Shown: in pieces, positions 18,665 to 28,026 of the stretch
Layout of the letters: every line of letters starts with the position of its first letter
Numbering within the stretch: position 1 is the first letter of the stretch
DNA from: DASPRG01 sp963796125
GTDB taxonomy: Bacteria; Nitrospirota; Thermodesulfovibrionia; Thermodesulfovibrionales; SM23-35
Direction of reading: 5' to 3'
Length of the DNA stretch: 64,000 nucleotides
Assembly: GCA_963796125.1 (NCBI GenBank)
Contig: CAWCKM010000022.1
Span: 7,541 to 71,540, forward strand
Position numbers and translations under genes: made by a program
Notes under the pieces: model-generated
Database searches by the model: none
Told to the model about the DNA's origin: nothing
The model's input: the letters and a program-made list of their open reading frames with translations, nothing else

Positions 18665-19240
18665 ATGCTTGATCTTCTCGCCTTTGTGACAATTATCCTC
18701 TGGCCCATCGTTCCTCTGTTCTGGATTCCTGTGCACGGTCTTTCAAGGATTTTTAAAAAGCTTGGTCTCCTGACCTATGGTATGCCTCTTTTTACTTGGG
18801 TCCCTTTAGCATATCTTATATACAGGAATAAAGGATTACTGCTTTCCTGGAAAATAGATTTCTCTGTCGGCATACATGCTTTGGGTTTTATTCTCTTAGT
18901 CCTTGGGACTGTGCTCCATCTCTGGACCGGTAAACTCCTGGGCCTATGGGGGTTGATAGGACTACCAGAGGTATCAAGGAGGATAGAAGGAAAACTAATT
19001 ACAACAGGACCATTTTCTGTGGTCAGACACCCGACCTATCTCGCCCATACCCTGATGTTTTCCGGTATTTTTCTCCTAACAGGAGCAGTAGCTGTGGGCG
19101 CTATTACCTTTATTGATCTCATCCTTGTCTATGCATTAATTATCCCTCTTGAAGAGAAAGAGCTTTCAAAACGTTTCGGTAATGATTATAATCTCTATAA
19201 AAAGAAAGTACCGAAATTCTTACCCCGGTTTCATTTTTAA
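18665..19240 (+). CDS. Isoprenylcysteine carboxyl methyltransferase-family membrane protein
   Basis: A 191-residue protein with about five hydrophobic segments. The cytosolic C-terminal part carries the family signature: ITTGPFSVVRHPTYLAHTL (residues about 116-134) and the final EEKELSKRFGNDYNLYKKKVPKFLP split over residues 160-185. In this ICMT/PEMT superfamily these residues bind SAM next to the membrane. Prokaryotic members methylate lipids or isoprenoid-like substrates and are seldom assigned. The gene is two bases behind the radical SAM gene and is surely co-transcribed. Confidence 0.8.
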   Translation: MLDLLAFVTIILWPIVPLFWIPVHGLSRIFKKLGLLTYGMPLFTWVPLAYLIYRNKGLLLSWKIDFSVGIHALGFILLVLGTVLHLWTGKLLGLWGLIGLPEVSRRIEGKLITTGPFSVVRHPTYLAHTLMFSGIFLLTGAVAVGAITFIDLILVYALIIPLEEKELSKRFGNDYNLYKKKVPKFLPRFHF

Positions 19241-19265
19241 TTATTGAACAGTAGAGAAATAGAAC

Positions 19266-20048
19266 ATGCGACTGAAAGGAAAAGTGGCTATCGTAACAGG
19301 TGCGGGAAGAGGACTGGGGAGAGCCTCTTCTCTTGAGATGGCAAAAGAGGGCGCGTCTCTTGTGATTTTAAGCCGCACACCTTCAGAACTGAGGGAGACT
19401 GCAAAGGCCATAAGAACTTCAGGTGCAGACGTCATCTCCATAAAGGCTGACGTTGCAAACCCCGGAGACATTGAAAAAGTTGTTGACAAGACTATCAAAC
19501 ACTTTGGAAAAATCGATATACTCATGAACAACGCATCAATAATCGGCCCCGTGAGCCCTCTTTTTATGATTGATCATAAAGAATGGGATGAAACTATGGA
19601 CATAAATCTCAGGGGCCCCTATCTCTTTGCAAAAGCGGTCATCCCTTACATGATCAAACAGAGCAGGGGAAAAATAATTAATGTTACATCCGGACTCGGA
19701 GAGATGGTGATGCCGACTTTTGCGGCTTATTCTGTGGCGAAGGCAGGGCTGATCCATCTTACGAAAATAATGGCAGAAGAGCTTGAATACCATAACATTC
19801 AGGCAAATGGTCTTGACCCGGGTGTAATGGATACAAGGATGCAGGAGGAGATAAGGGATTTAGGTCCTGAGATATTGGGTGAAGAGATTTATCATGAATT
19901 TTTATCCATGAAGGAAAACGGTATTCTTGAGCCACCTGAAAAGGCAGCGCGGTTAGGGGTATTTCTTGCCTCGAAGGAATCAGATTCAATAACAGGGGAA
20001 AACGGTACGGGAACATACTATAAGCGATTCGGCTATAAAGGGTATTAA
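19266..20048 (+). CDS. Short-chain dehydrogenase/reductase
   Basis: A complete 260-residue SDR of the classical type. The cofactor motif is TGAGRGLGRAS (residues about 11-21), the stabilising NNAS motif is at about residues 88-91, and the catalytic Ser in NVTSGLG is followed by the YxxxK pair in YSVAK near residue 158. The C-terminus (ENGTGTYYKRFGYKGY) departs from the usual DGG ending. The substrate is unknown. It is the third gene of the radical SAM cluster, 25 bases downstream of the methyltransferase. Confidence 0.85.
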   Translation: MRLKGKVAIVTGAGRGLGRASSLEMAKEGASLVILSRTPSELRETAKAIRTSGADVISIKADVANPGDIEKVVDKTIKHFGKIDILMNNASIIGPVSPLFMIDHKEWDETMDINLRGPYLFAKAVIPYMIKQSRGKIINVTSGLGEMVMPTFAAYSVAKAGLIHLTKIMAEELEYHNIQANGLDPGVMDTRMQEEIRDLGPEILGEEIYHEFLSMKENGILEPPEKAARLGVFLASKESDSITGENGTGTYYKRFGYKGY

Positions 20049-20129
20049 GAGAACAAACTGATTCCAAAAATGCTGGATGCTGAAATGAATTCCGTATGGT
20101 CGCAGACAGCGCAACAACCTCTTTATAAT

Positions 20130-20271
20130 ATACTAAGACGGCTATAAGTAAAGCTACATAGATGTCATTCCCGCTTGTCGGGAATCTTTCTGAAAAACCA
20201 GAAGGATTGCGGACAAGCCGCAATGACAGAAAGTGATAATGATGTCGCCTTACTAATGAACGAATTAGTAA
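20130..20271. repeat. Complete MITE copy with REP-type core
   Basis: The terminal repeat TACTAAGACGGCTATAAGTA on the left pairs with TTACTAATGAACGAATTAGTAA on the right. The core 20164-20227 runs from GTCATTCCCGCTTGTCGGGAA to GGACAAGCCGCAATGAC. Length is about 142 bp. Confidence 0.7.
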
Positions 20272-20346
20272 TTTGTCGTTATTTAGATTTTTACGTTGAC
20301 AGGGGTAATCATTTTTTGATTTATTAAAATAAAAAGGTGGAATGGA

Positions 20347-20655
20347 ATGAAGGAAAAGTCTTTTGGCGAAAAACGCAGATATGAACGGAAACCATTTTTT
20401 CAGAACATACGATATTATCTCCATGCCCCTCACCGGGACAAGGACAGAATCTATAGCTATGGTGATTCTACTGACATCAGTGAAGGCGGGCTTGGAATGA
20501 TAACCTACTTTCCCCTCATGAGAGGAGATACGTTGTTTTTTGAGCCTGAGCTTAAGGTAAATGGCATTATGGCAAGATCCTCTGTGGTAAGGTGGGTACA
20601 AGAATTTGACGATGATCGAAAATATCGGGCGGGCATGGAATTTATCAATCATTAA
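20347..20655 (+). CDS. PilZ domain protein
   Basis: A 102-residue stand-alone PilZ domain. The N-terminal Arg motif RRYERKPFFQNIRYYL and the DISEGGLGM motif are the c-di-GMP ligands. It is closest to the PilZ part of the protein at 976-1401 (LGMIT.FPL, GD.LFFEPE). AAAGGTGGAATGG precedes the ATG. The next DUF2934-PilZ gene follows after 16 bases, so both are probably made together. A diguanylate cyclase gene is at 26773. Confidence 0.8.
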   Translation: MKEKSFGEKRRYERKPFFQNIRYYLHAPHRDKDRIYSYGDSTDISEGGLGMITYFPLMRGDTLFFEPELKVNGIMARSSVVRWVQEFDDDRKYRAGMEFINH

Positions 20656-20671
20656 GCAACGAAAAGACAGT

Positions 20672-21154
20672 ATGGATAATAATTTGCACGACGAAATCGC
20701 TCAATTGGCATATGAACTGTATGAGAAGAGTGGCCGGATAGAAGGACGTGACATTGAAAACTGGAGTAAGGCAGAGAGAATCGTGAGGTCACGATATACG
20801 GTAGGGCGGAATAATGAAGCGATTGCATCCGATAACAGAAAATATAACGGACATGAGAACAGAAGGCATAAAAGAGTAGCCGTGAAGGGAGTCCGGGGGT
20901 ATATGTCACCTTCCTTAAACACAAAAATAATCAACATCAGTGCTGAAGGAGCAGCAGTTGAGACAACAAAGAGGCTTATAATAAATAAAGAATACAATGT
21001 AAAGATCAATCACGGAGGATATGCTTTACGAGTGAAAGGTCGTATAGTCTGGTCTTTGCTAACCAATATAGAGAGGAAACAATCAGGGGATATCATTGCT
21101 GTATATAAAGCCGGCATGAAATTTCAGCACCCTTTGTTTAAAGTAAAGTTGTAA
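20672..21154 (+). CDS. DUF2934-PilZ domain protein
   Basis: A 160-residue protein, starting at MDNNLHDEIAQLAYEL behind AACGAAAAG. Residues 1-40 are DUF2934 (ELYEKSGRIEGRDIENWSKA), nearly the same as in the protein at 976-1401. Residues 68-160 are PilZ with RRHKRVAVKGVRG and NISAEGAAV. Gene duplication and domain shuffling among the three PilZ proteins of this window is evident. It may be an effector of c-di-GMP made by the GGDEF protein at 26773. Confidence 0.78.
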   Translation: MDNNLHDEIAQLAYELYEKSGRIEGRDIENWSKAERIVRSRYTVGRNNEAIASDNRKYNGHENRRHKRVAVKGVRGYMSPSLNTKIINISAEGAAVETTKRLIINKEYNVKINHGGYALRVKGRIVWSLLTNIERKQSGDIIAVYKAGMKFQHPLFKVKL

Positions 21155-21412
21155 AAGAGAAGATTTGTTCCATCAGACAGTGTAAGACTTACTGTTAGTT
21201 TCTTCATCAACTGCGCACAGTGATCATTTCTGATTAGGTGCGCATGACACCTACTTGTCCGCACTCAATATCTACAGTAAAAAAAGTAACGATTACGGAT
21301 GGAAAGTGAGAATGAAATGAGGTCGAGGAAACTCTCAGCCCCGTCTCTCAGGAAAATTAATGCTACTCTATGAGCCGCCATAGATTCAATACACTTACTT
21401 GTATATTTTAGT

Positions 21413-23439
21413 TCACTGCGTTGTTGCACTTTTACAGCTTGAGTATGAAGAATAACCATAAGCATATGGCATAGCAGATGACTTCTGTATAGGCCCGCGA
21501 CCCTATACGAATATGTTGTGCCTGAAGTTAGTCCTGTATTGCTATATGATGTGCTATTTGGGACCTTTGTATTTATCCTCTCCCAGGCAGTTGGTGAAGA
21601 ACAGGCACCGAATTTCCTGTATATCTGGAAACCTGTCTCATTGGTGCTGTGGTCTGTCCATGTGAGGTTTATTCTGCTTGATGATACGGCAGATGCAGTA
21701 AGATCTATTGGTTTGTGTGGGACAATTGCTGTATTGGTACTCGGAGAACAAGGCATTGCTGTTACAGGCTTTCACGTAATAACTGTATGTGGTTGTTGTT
21801 GTATTGTCATCATGCACTGTCCATCGGTGTGGCTCACTGTACTAACCCCTGTTGTGGTTAGTAGAGTCCCACGGTTCTGTACCTTTCTTTCTGTATATCT
21901 TAAACCCTGTCTCGTCTGTGGAGTTATCTGTCCACGTCAGCTTTATCTGGCTTTCCGATAGTGGACGTTGCCTCAGGTTTGTTGGTGCATTTGGTGTTCC
22001 TGAAAGGGCTGTTTTAGCTGATGCACAATTGGAATAGGCAGAGTTGCCACTTGCATTGTACGCCCTTACACGATAGGCGTATGTGGTATTTGCTGTTAGG
22101 CCTGTGTTGGTATGAGTTGTTACGTTTGCTCCTTTTGTTGCAATCTGTGTCAAAGTAGTTGCAGAATCACTGCAACTTCTTTTCTTTCTATCTTAAAGCC
22201 TGTTCATTGTTGGAGTTATCTTTCCACCCAAGGACTTTGCTTGATGAAGTAGCTTTTGCCGTGAAGTTTGAAGGTGCAGAAGGGGCCGGCAAAATACCCT
22301 GTCCATCGCGTACTGGCCAAACAAAAGAATAGTCGACTGCCTTATTGCCGCCACCCGAAATAACACCATCTCCCATACCGATGACCCAAACATGATCCGG
22401 CGACCCTGAGACAGTAGTAGACGTCCAATAGTAGTGTGGCGCGACATCTGTAAAAGGGTCTCCCTGCGTCCATTGCCCATTGCCCATTGTATTGGAAATC
22501 GCCGGATCGAGATATTTAAAATCAATAAGGCTTTCCAATTCTACCTGGTTCGGCAGCCGCCAATTTCCTGCCGACGACCCATCGGTCAGCCCGCATTGGC
22601 CATGTGCAAGCGCATTTGAATCAGTCAAAGCTTGGCTCCAGGATACTTGACCAAAACATTCTGCATTCTTGAGCCAGATCAAGCTGGTCAAATTATCTGA
22701 TACCGTTCCATTGCTGTTGTCGTGAAATCGAGGCGATGGCCAAGAAACTCCTCTTTGAAGAGCTCCGTCATCTCCCGAATGTTGGGACTGCGTCATACCC
22801 GTCTTCCATATGTTTGAAACATACAAAGGATCAGAAGCCCCAAACTGCCCGCCGCGCACCGGCCAGGCATATCCAACTTCGCTTGGATCGTTCCAACATA
22901 ACACCCCTCCATCATCATACATGACAACATTCCAATAGGGGGTAGATGACCAGTAGAACCATGATTGTACTCCACTCAAGCCATATGTGTTGAGCCATTC
23001 AAGATCCATGAGCCGCATGGCAAACTGCCACATGTCTCTTCTCTGTAACCGGCATGCATAAGACTCCGAAGCTCATTTACGTTCGGGAGCCTCCGTTAGT
23101 CATACCGCAGAGCCCGCCGCTGCTATTGATTGATGAAACATAATCCAGTGTCTGTGACCACGTCATCATATATGTAAACGGCAAGGCTCTTAACCACGTA
23201 AGCCCTGTGAGGTAGTCAATAACGCAGTTACCATTTTGTAAAAACCGTGGGTTCGGCCAGGCAACGCCTGCTTTAATGTCCCCATCCTGCCCCGTACCTG
23301 TACAGCTTATGACATTGCCGTCCGTGTCATAACACTGCTTTTGGCCGGTCCGAGGAAGTTGAACCGTGCCAGCAAAGGAAACTGCCGGAATTAAAAACAA
23401 TGCTCCTAAAATTATTAACCAAAAAATCTTTTTAACCAT
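21413..23439 (-). CDS. Secreted DUF1566 and fibronectin type III protein, several frameshifts
   Basis: It starts at 23439 (MVKKIFWLIILGALFLIPAV, a clear signal peptide) behind GAGGGGGG. After AGTVQLPRTGQKQCYDTDGN come two DUF1566-type blocks (LTGLTWLRALPF; LTSLIWLKNAECFG with NWRLPNQVELESLID and YYWTSTT), and then two or three FN3 repeats (IKLTWTDNSTDETGFKIYRK; INLTWTDHSTNETGFQIYRK). The C-terminal frame ends SSCKSATTQ at 21413. At least four frame changes occur (about 23080, 22220, 22150 and 21830). It is a surface or periplasmic adhesion-like protein, possibly a true pseudogene. It shares its last repeat and ending with the gene at 30849-31692. Confidence 0.7.
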
Positions 23440-23724
23440 AACTGTACCCCCCTCTTTATGAATCTTAATTTTATCTATGACAGAAATAAGAAACCGACCT
23501 TCCACTCTTGGCGGCTCGAACGATTGGTTGGACGGTCATTCTTCTATTCCTTTTCCCTCTCTATAAATGGTTAAAGTGGCAACGGCCTAAAGAGACCCTT
23601 TTATTTACAACGCCCTGCATTATACCCGTCGAATAAAATCCATTTGCTCAATTGCCCATTAACAAAAACAAGCTTATATGCAGAAACTAAACAGAAACTA
23701 AAGGGGTCAAATATAACTATAACT

Positions 23725-24777
23725 AAAGGGGTCGATTCTTTCATATTGACAATCGTTGCTCCAGCCGTTTTATTAGGGTTTTTATCTCAGGCTGATTCTC
23801 CACTCTCTCCCTTAATCGTCTCCTTCCCTGGCTAACTGTGCTGTAATCTAATCCGAACATCTTCCCGATTTCAACTCCGGTCATGCCTCCCATCCGATAT
23901 AACAGATCCATTGATATTTGCCTGTAAAGCCCTCCTTCTGTTTTCAAATCTCCAAAAACCTTGCCCGTCATTTCCTCGATAACCTTTATAATCTCTTCTT
24001 TTGCCCGATAGCTCTTTATCTTGTTCAGCGCAGGACATTCCCTATCCACCTTACTTTTCAAGAATTGATTCTTTATCCATCCGATAAACTGCTCCCCTCC
24101 AAGTATACTCTGCCCCACGATGCTGTCCTTTATTTCAAGTCCGGAGGAAATATCCCCCTAATTCTCACCCTGTAAGCCTTTCTCCCTTTGTCGTTGTCTC
24201 CACCGTATTCACCTAATACCGTTTCGTAATGGATGCCTTTTTGTTTACTGTTACTATCAATATATCCCGGCAGACTGCTCCACTGATAGTCCGCGAGATA
24301 CCCCATTTTCTGTTCTTCCTGCAGGCTCTTTGTCTTTTTCGTCCTGATTGGGTTTAGATGGATGTAACGAGAAAGAACTGAAAGATAGGCATCCTTGTCA
24401 ACGATAATACTTTTGTATCTGCCCTGATAGAGATGTCCCGTCCTCCTATGTCGACGATTGAAATAGCTCGTATAGGTTATGTTGAAGTGTCGCATGAATG
24501 CCCCGAGATTACCAAGAGGTGTCTCCACAAGGAGATGAAAATGGTTGTTCATAAGCACATAGCTGTAAAGAATTACACTGTATGTATGAAGGGACTGAAA
24601 GAGAATTTTGAGAAACTGCTCACGGTCAAGATCATCTTTGAAGATTTCTTTCCTTTCATTGCCGCACTTGTCACATGATAGACTGCGTTGGCGTATTGTA
24701 TTCTTAAGGGTCTTGCCATGCCTATTTTTATAGCATAGTTCCCTATCACTGTCAAGAATAAAGAATTGACCCCTTTT
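23725..24777 (-). mobile_element. Second RAYT transposase element bounded by GGGGTC boxes
   Basis: AAAGGGGTCGATTCTTT at 23725 and AAAGAATTGACCCCTTTT at 24760 are inverted copies that frame a RAYT gene, as at 1543-2478. An additional AAAGGGGTCAAAT box lies at 23699. The right end cuts into a reading frame (see 24762-24970), so insertion is likely. Confidence 0.7.
23741..24719 (-). CDS. REP-associated tyrosine transposase, frameshifted
   Basis: It starts MARPLRIQYANAVYHVTS at 24719, then breaks near 24650. The HUH motif appears as MLMNNHFHLLVETPLGN (24558 downward), followed by GHLYQGRYKSIIVDKD and RYIHLNPIR. The frame changes again near 24130 into the C-terminal part, which ends with a DnaA/HTH-like segment (GVEIGKMFGLDYSTVSQGRR). 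About 325 residues in total. It is a different subfamily from the copy at 1564, with about half of the conserved positions shared. It is probably inactive unless the shifts are errors. Confidence 0.8.
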
Positions 24778-24970
24778 TACCTTCTTCTTGTTGCTCTTTG
24801 TTAGAGAAGAAATTGGTAATAGTTAGTTCTTTCTTACATGTACTACAGAGTTTTGTTGCATCTGGATACTTTTCATAATAAATCTGTGGGGTCATCCCAT
24901 GATACATTTTTCAGGTGATTTCTAAGTTCTCTATTAGAACTATTCTCCTATGACATATTTTACAGTGCAT
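24762..24970 (-). pseudogene. Remnant of a CxxC zinc-ribbon protein cut by the RAYT element
   Basis: Reading from 24970 gives MHCKICHRRIV, an in-frame stop, then MTPQIYYEKYPDATKL and CSTCKKELTITNFFSNK, up to the RAYT boundary. Two CxxC pairs with a C..CK.EL....F..NK pattern recall the zinc ribbon at the start of some HNH-type or phage proteins. The C-terminal part is absent, consistent with loss at the insertion. Confidence 0.35.
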
Positions 24971-25271
24971 ACTTATTGCATAACAGATAATTTCTTTTTT
25001 AAGTTCACCTTCGGCAGTTCGGCCTCACCCTCCGCTTTCTTGAATTTTTAGGCTTAATACTAAATATCGGGGCCTATTGTTTGTAGATAATCTTGAATAA
25101 TTTTTAGTTTAGATCAATTTTTAATCCTCTGTGGAGTTTAACAAGTTACTTTAAATGTGCGAAAGATCCGTCAAGGGAATTTGTAGTATTGGGGATGTTT
25201 AGTTCTGATGGCGCTTATAAGTAAAAAGATATGGCAAGTTATTTTTAAGACTTCTATATGCTGCCCTTAAT
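24971..25271. other. Intergenic stretch between the RAYT element and the IS256 element
   Basis: It is AT-rich and no gene, repeat family or strong hairpin is recognised. It probably belongs to the region disrupted by both mobile elements. Confidence 0.35.
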
Positions 25272-26697
25272 AGGACGTTGTCCCTTTCTTTAGTTGAAGT
25301 AAGAAGCACCCGTTAAACATATCTTAAGCTGCCTTCTCCTTTACATCAATAATTGATCTCCGTTGCAGGGTCATCAGCAGTTTCGGTATTTCCTGATATC
25401 CATTCACACGTCTGAATTTCTTCTCCGCTCTGAGAATCGCTGCAACAGCCCATCTCTGAATCATGTCACCTTTTCGCCACCGTTTCACACGGTCAGTAAC
25501 TGTCCTCATAATGGAAAAACAAGATTCTATTGGATTGGTGCTGGAAAGGACTTTCTTTAAATGGCCTGTGATACCTAACCGGTGAACCGTGAGCGTCTCC
25601 TCCAATCCTTCTTCTAAACTCCTCGCTGCACTGGGATTTAGCCGCTCCAGATACTTCACGGTTAACTCTAAGGACTTCTTTGCGTCTTCATAGTTGGCCA
25701 TATTATAAGCTGTGCGAAGACGGGTATCAATCGTTCCTTGATGTTCCGGGGGAAGGTGCTCCTTCACATTCCTTCTTTTATGTTGCTGACATCTCTGCAC
25801 CGATGCGTCTTTACCAAATATTTTTGTCACCGCCGACCGTAACGCCTTCGATCCATCGAGAACAAACAGATAATCCTTGCTCGTATCCAGACCTCTGCCC
25901 TGCATATCTTCCAGAAGATTTCTGCAGATCTCTGTATTTTCTGTCGCCCCTTGCCATAACCCCATCACGTGTTTCTTTCCCGTCACATCTATCCCCAACG
26001 ATACAATAAGATGCTCTCCTTTGAATTCTATCCCATCAATGAATATCACACAGATATCCAGATCGGCGAGCGTGCGCTCCAGAAAATCCTTCATCTGCTC
26101 AGTCGTAGCCTGGATGAAATGACGGCTTACGCTGGACTTCTTTATCCCGTATCCCTGAATAAGCTTTTCAATTGTCTCTTCGTAATTCCGAGATGATATC
26201 CCTAAGACCATATCCTTCAGAAGTGTGCTCCTCATTCGCTGAGGATTCTGAAATGCACTGTATGTATCAAGAGAAACCTCTTTGCCGGCTTTGCTTCGAA
26301 TCCGAGGCCGATCTATCAAGACCTTCTGCCCCTCAAAACAGACCGTACCAACCTGACTTCCCCACCAGTGAGCTTGCCGCATAGGGTTCCTTGCATGCTT
26401 TTTACCAGCTCTCTGCTCTGCCTCAGATTCTATAACAGCAGAGATAACCATTAACCCTATCTCACGACCAAGCTCTTCGACGATCCCTGTCGTCCCAGAT
26501 AAAACCTCAGCTATCGGAAGAGGCACCTCAATGGTTACCTGTCCCTCCCTGATTTCCCTGATTTTACCGTTTGCTTTCCGTGCCATTTTCCGGTATTCTC
26601 TTTTCATAAGCGACTCCTTTAAATTTGATGGTTAATAAGGTAAATCAGTTTAATCGAGTCGCTTACTTACTTCAACTATTTGAGGGACATGCTCCTA
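25272..26697 (-). mobile_element. IS256-family insertion sequence
   Basis: Inverted ends read TAGGACGTTGTCCCT...AGTTGAAGTAAG at 25271-25302 and, as complement, the same pattern at about 26665-26697 (GTAGGAGCATGTCCCT on the minus strand). A single transposase gene fills the element. I could not find a target duplication, so the exact outer limits are approximate. Confidence 0.8.
25324..26607 (-). CDS. IS256-family (mutator type) transposase
   Basis: A complete 427-residue DDE transposase. The conserved segments are RPRIRSKAGKEVSLDTYSAF, the first catalytic Asp region VIFIDGIEFKGEHLIVSLGID, VLDGSKALRSAV with the second Asp, RCQQHKRRNVKEHLP, and the C-terminal Glu region TNPIESCFSIMRTVTDRVKRW. 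No frameshift is present, so the element may be active or recently arrived. The short basic start MKREYRKMARKANGK follows GGAGTCGCTT. Confidence 0.93.
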   Translation of the reverse strand: MKREYRKMARKANGKIREIREGQVTIEVPLPIAEVLSGTTGIVEELGREIGLMVISAVIESEAEQRAGKKHARNPMRQAHWWGSQVGTVCFEGQKVLIDRPRIRSKAGKEVSLDTYSAFQNPQRMRSTLLKDMVLGISSRNYEETIEKLIQGYGIKKSSVSRHFIQATTEQMKDFLERTLADLDICVIFIDGIEFKGEHLIVSLGIDVTGKKHVMGLWQGATENTEICRNLLEDMQGRGLDTSKDYLFVLDGSKALRSAVTKIFGKDASVQRCQQHKRRNVKEHLPPEHQGTIDTRLRTAYNMANYEDAKKSLELTVKYLERLNPSAARSLEEGLEETLTVHRLGITGHLKKVLSSTNPIESCFSIMRTVTDRVKRWRKGDMIQRWAVAAILRAEKKFRRVNGYQEIPKLLMTLQRRSIIDVKEKAA

Positions 26698-26772
26698 CAA
26701 GAGATTGAAATGCGTAATGAATTAATAAGTTCAGACATATTTCGTGATAAAATACAAAGTATGGCTCTTGAT

Positions 26773-27771
26773 TTAGACAGTCACTTCTACACGGTTTCTG
26801 CCTTTCTTCTTTGCTTCATACATGGCATCGTCTGCCCGTTTTATCAAACCGTCCTCTGTATCATTTTCCCTGAATTCTGTTACGCCAAAACTTACTGTAA
26901 CTTTTCCAACATCTTCAAACGTGGAGTTTTCTATTATTTCCCTTATTCTCTCTGCCAATGCAGAAGCCTCTTTTAAATTGGTTTCTGAAGAAATTATCAT
27001 GAATTCTTCACCACCCCATCTAACAAAGTAGTCTATTTTTCTTATGCTCTCTCTTACAATATCAGCTATGGTTTTTAATACATAGTCGCCGGCACTATGC
27101 CCGTATCTGTCATTTACTTTCTTAAAGCGGTCAATATCAAATATTATTATGGATAATGGTTGATTGTGTCTCTTAACTCTCTCTATTTCTCTTTCTAATA
27201 TTTCATGACACTTTGTTCTGTTATAGGCTCCTGTCAGTTTGTCTGTTGCTGCAAGTCTTCTGAGTTCCTCCTCCGCCAGTTTACGCCCGGTGATGTCTTC
27301 AATTAACCCGTCATAATGCGTCATCAGTCCTTGATGATCACGGTGGGGCACCATGGTGTTGCGAATCCAAACCACTTTACCATCACGGCGGATTATCCGA
27401 TGTTCAATGGGCGGAACCTCATTGCCGGCGAGTATCTTATTGATCGAATTTTCTACCATCACCTTGTCATCCGGGTAGATCATCCTGTGCCATAAATAGG
27501 GATTGGATTCGTAATCCTCAGGATGGTACCCTGTGATTGGAAGACATCCTATGCTATGGCTTGTAGAGATTGCATACCCATCTCTGACTTCTACTGAATA
27601 AGTATAGGCGGTAACTGCATTGATCAACCGTTTGTAGCGTTCTTCACTTTCTCTAAGCGCCTGCTCTGTTTGCTTGCGCTGTGCTTCCAATCTTTCAAAA
27701 TCAGCAATCCGCTGACGTAATGCCTCCAATTCATTTATAAGCTGCTCTTTTGTGTACTCTTCATTTGTCAT
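26773..27771 (-). CDS. PAS-GGDEF diguanylate cyclase
   Basis: A 332-residue soluble protein. Residues 1-45 form a coiled coil (LINELEALRQRIADFERLEA). Residues 45-165 are a PAS domain with a PAC ending (TGRKLAEEELRRLAATD). Residues 170-332 are the GGDEF domain: DKLTGAYNR, FDIDRFKKVND, the active-site GGEEF and, five residues before it, the RxxD inhibitory site (RKID). It should make c-di-GMP and be product-inhibited. Targets may include the three PilZ proteins in this window. Its start is near the IS256 element only on the 3' side, so it is not disrupted. Confidence 0.92.
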   Translation of the reverse strand: MTNEEYTKEQLINELEALRQRIADFERLEAQRKQTEQALRESEERYKRLINAVTAYTYSVEVRDGYAISTSHSIGCLPITGYHPEDYESNPYLWHRMIYPDDKVMVENSINKILAGNEVPPIEHRIIRRDGKVVWIRNTMVPHRDHQGLMTHYDGLIEDITGRKLAEEELRRLAATDKLTGAYNRTKCHEILEREIERVKRHNQPLSIIIFDIDRFKKVNDRYGHSAGDYVLKTIADIVRESIRKIDYFVRWGGEEFMIISSETNLKEASALAERIREIIENSTFEDVGKVTVSFGVTEFRENDTEDGLIKRADDAMYEAKKKGRNRVEVTV

Positions 27772-27845
27772 GCGTATAATGGATAATAGAAGGCGAATTC
27801 ATACATATTTGTTTCAATTATAATATACATAAAGTGTCTTTGTCC

Positions 27846-27947
27846 GTCATGCCCGCAGGTTCCCTGCTTACAACTTGCGGGGACAGGCTCCAGCGGGCAT
27901 CCAGGTTTTTCTGGATTCCCTGGTCAAGCCGGAAAAAGACAAAAACA
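27846..27947. repeat. GTCATGCCCGC-type palindromic repeat
   Basis: Starts GTCATGCCCGCAGGTTCCC, with complementary GGCTCCAGCGGGCATCC and a GGTCAAGCCGGAAAAAGAC end. It is related in layout to the GTCATTCCCGC copies but has more diverged stems. It separates the GGDEF gene from the methyltransferase gene. Confidence 0.5.
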
Positions 27948-28026
27948 AATCCTCTGAGTTCAAATTGCCCGCAACAATTTCTTTTATTCGTGAAATGTTA
28001 TACGATTAGAGGCCGGGGGTAACATT

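Noticed and set aside
23460..23510. GACC...GGTC hairpin upstream of the DUF1566 gene as a c-di-GMP or other riboswitch
   Set aside because: The conserved GEMM core bases (for example CAAAGCCA) are missing, and the stem alone is not diagnostic.
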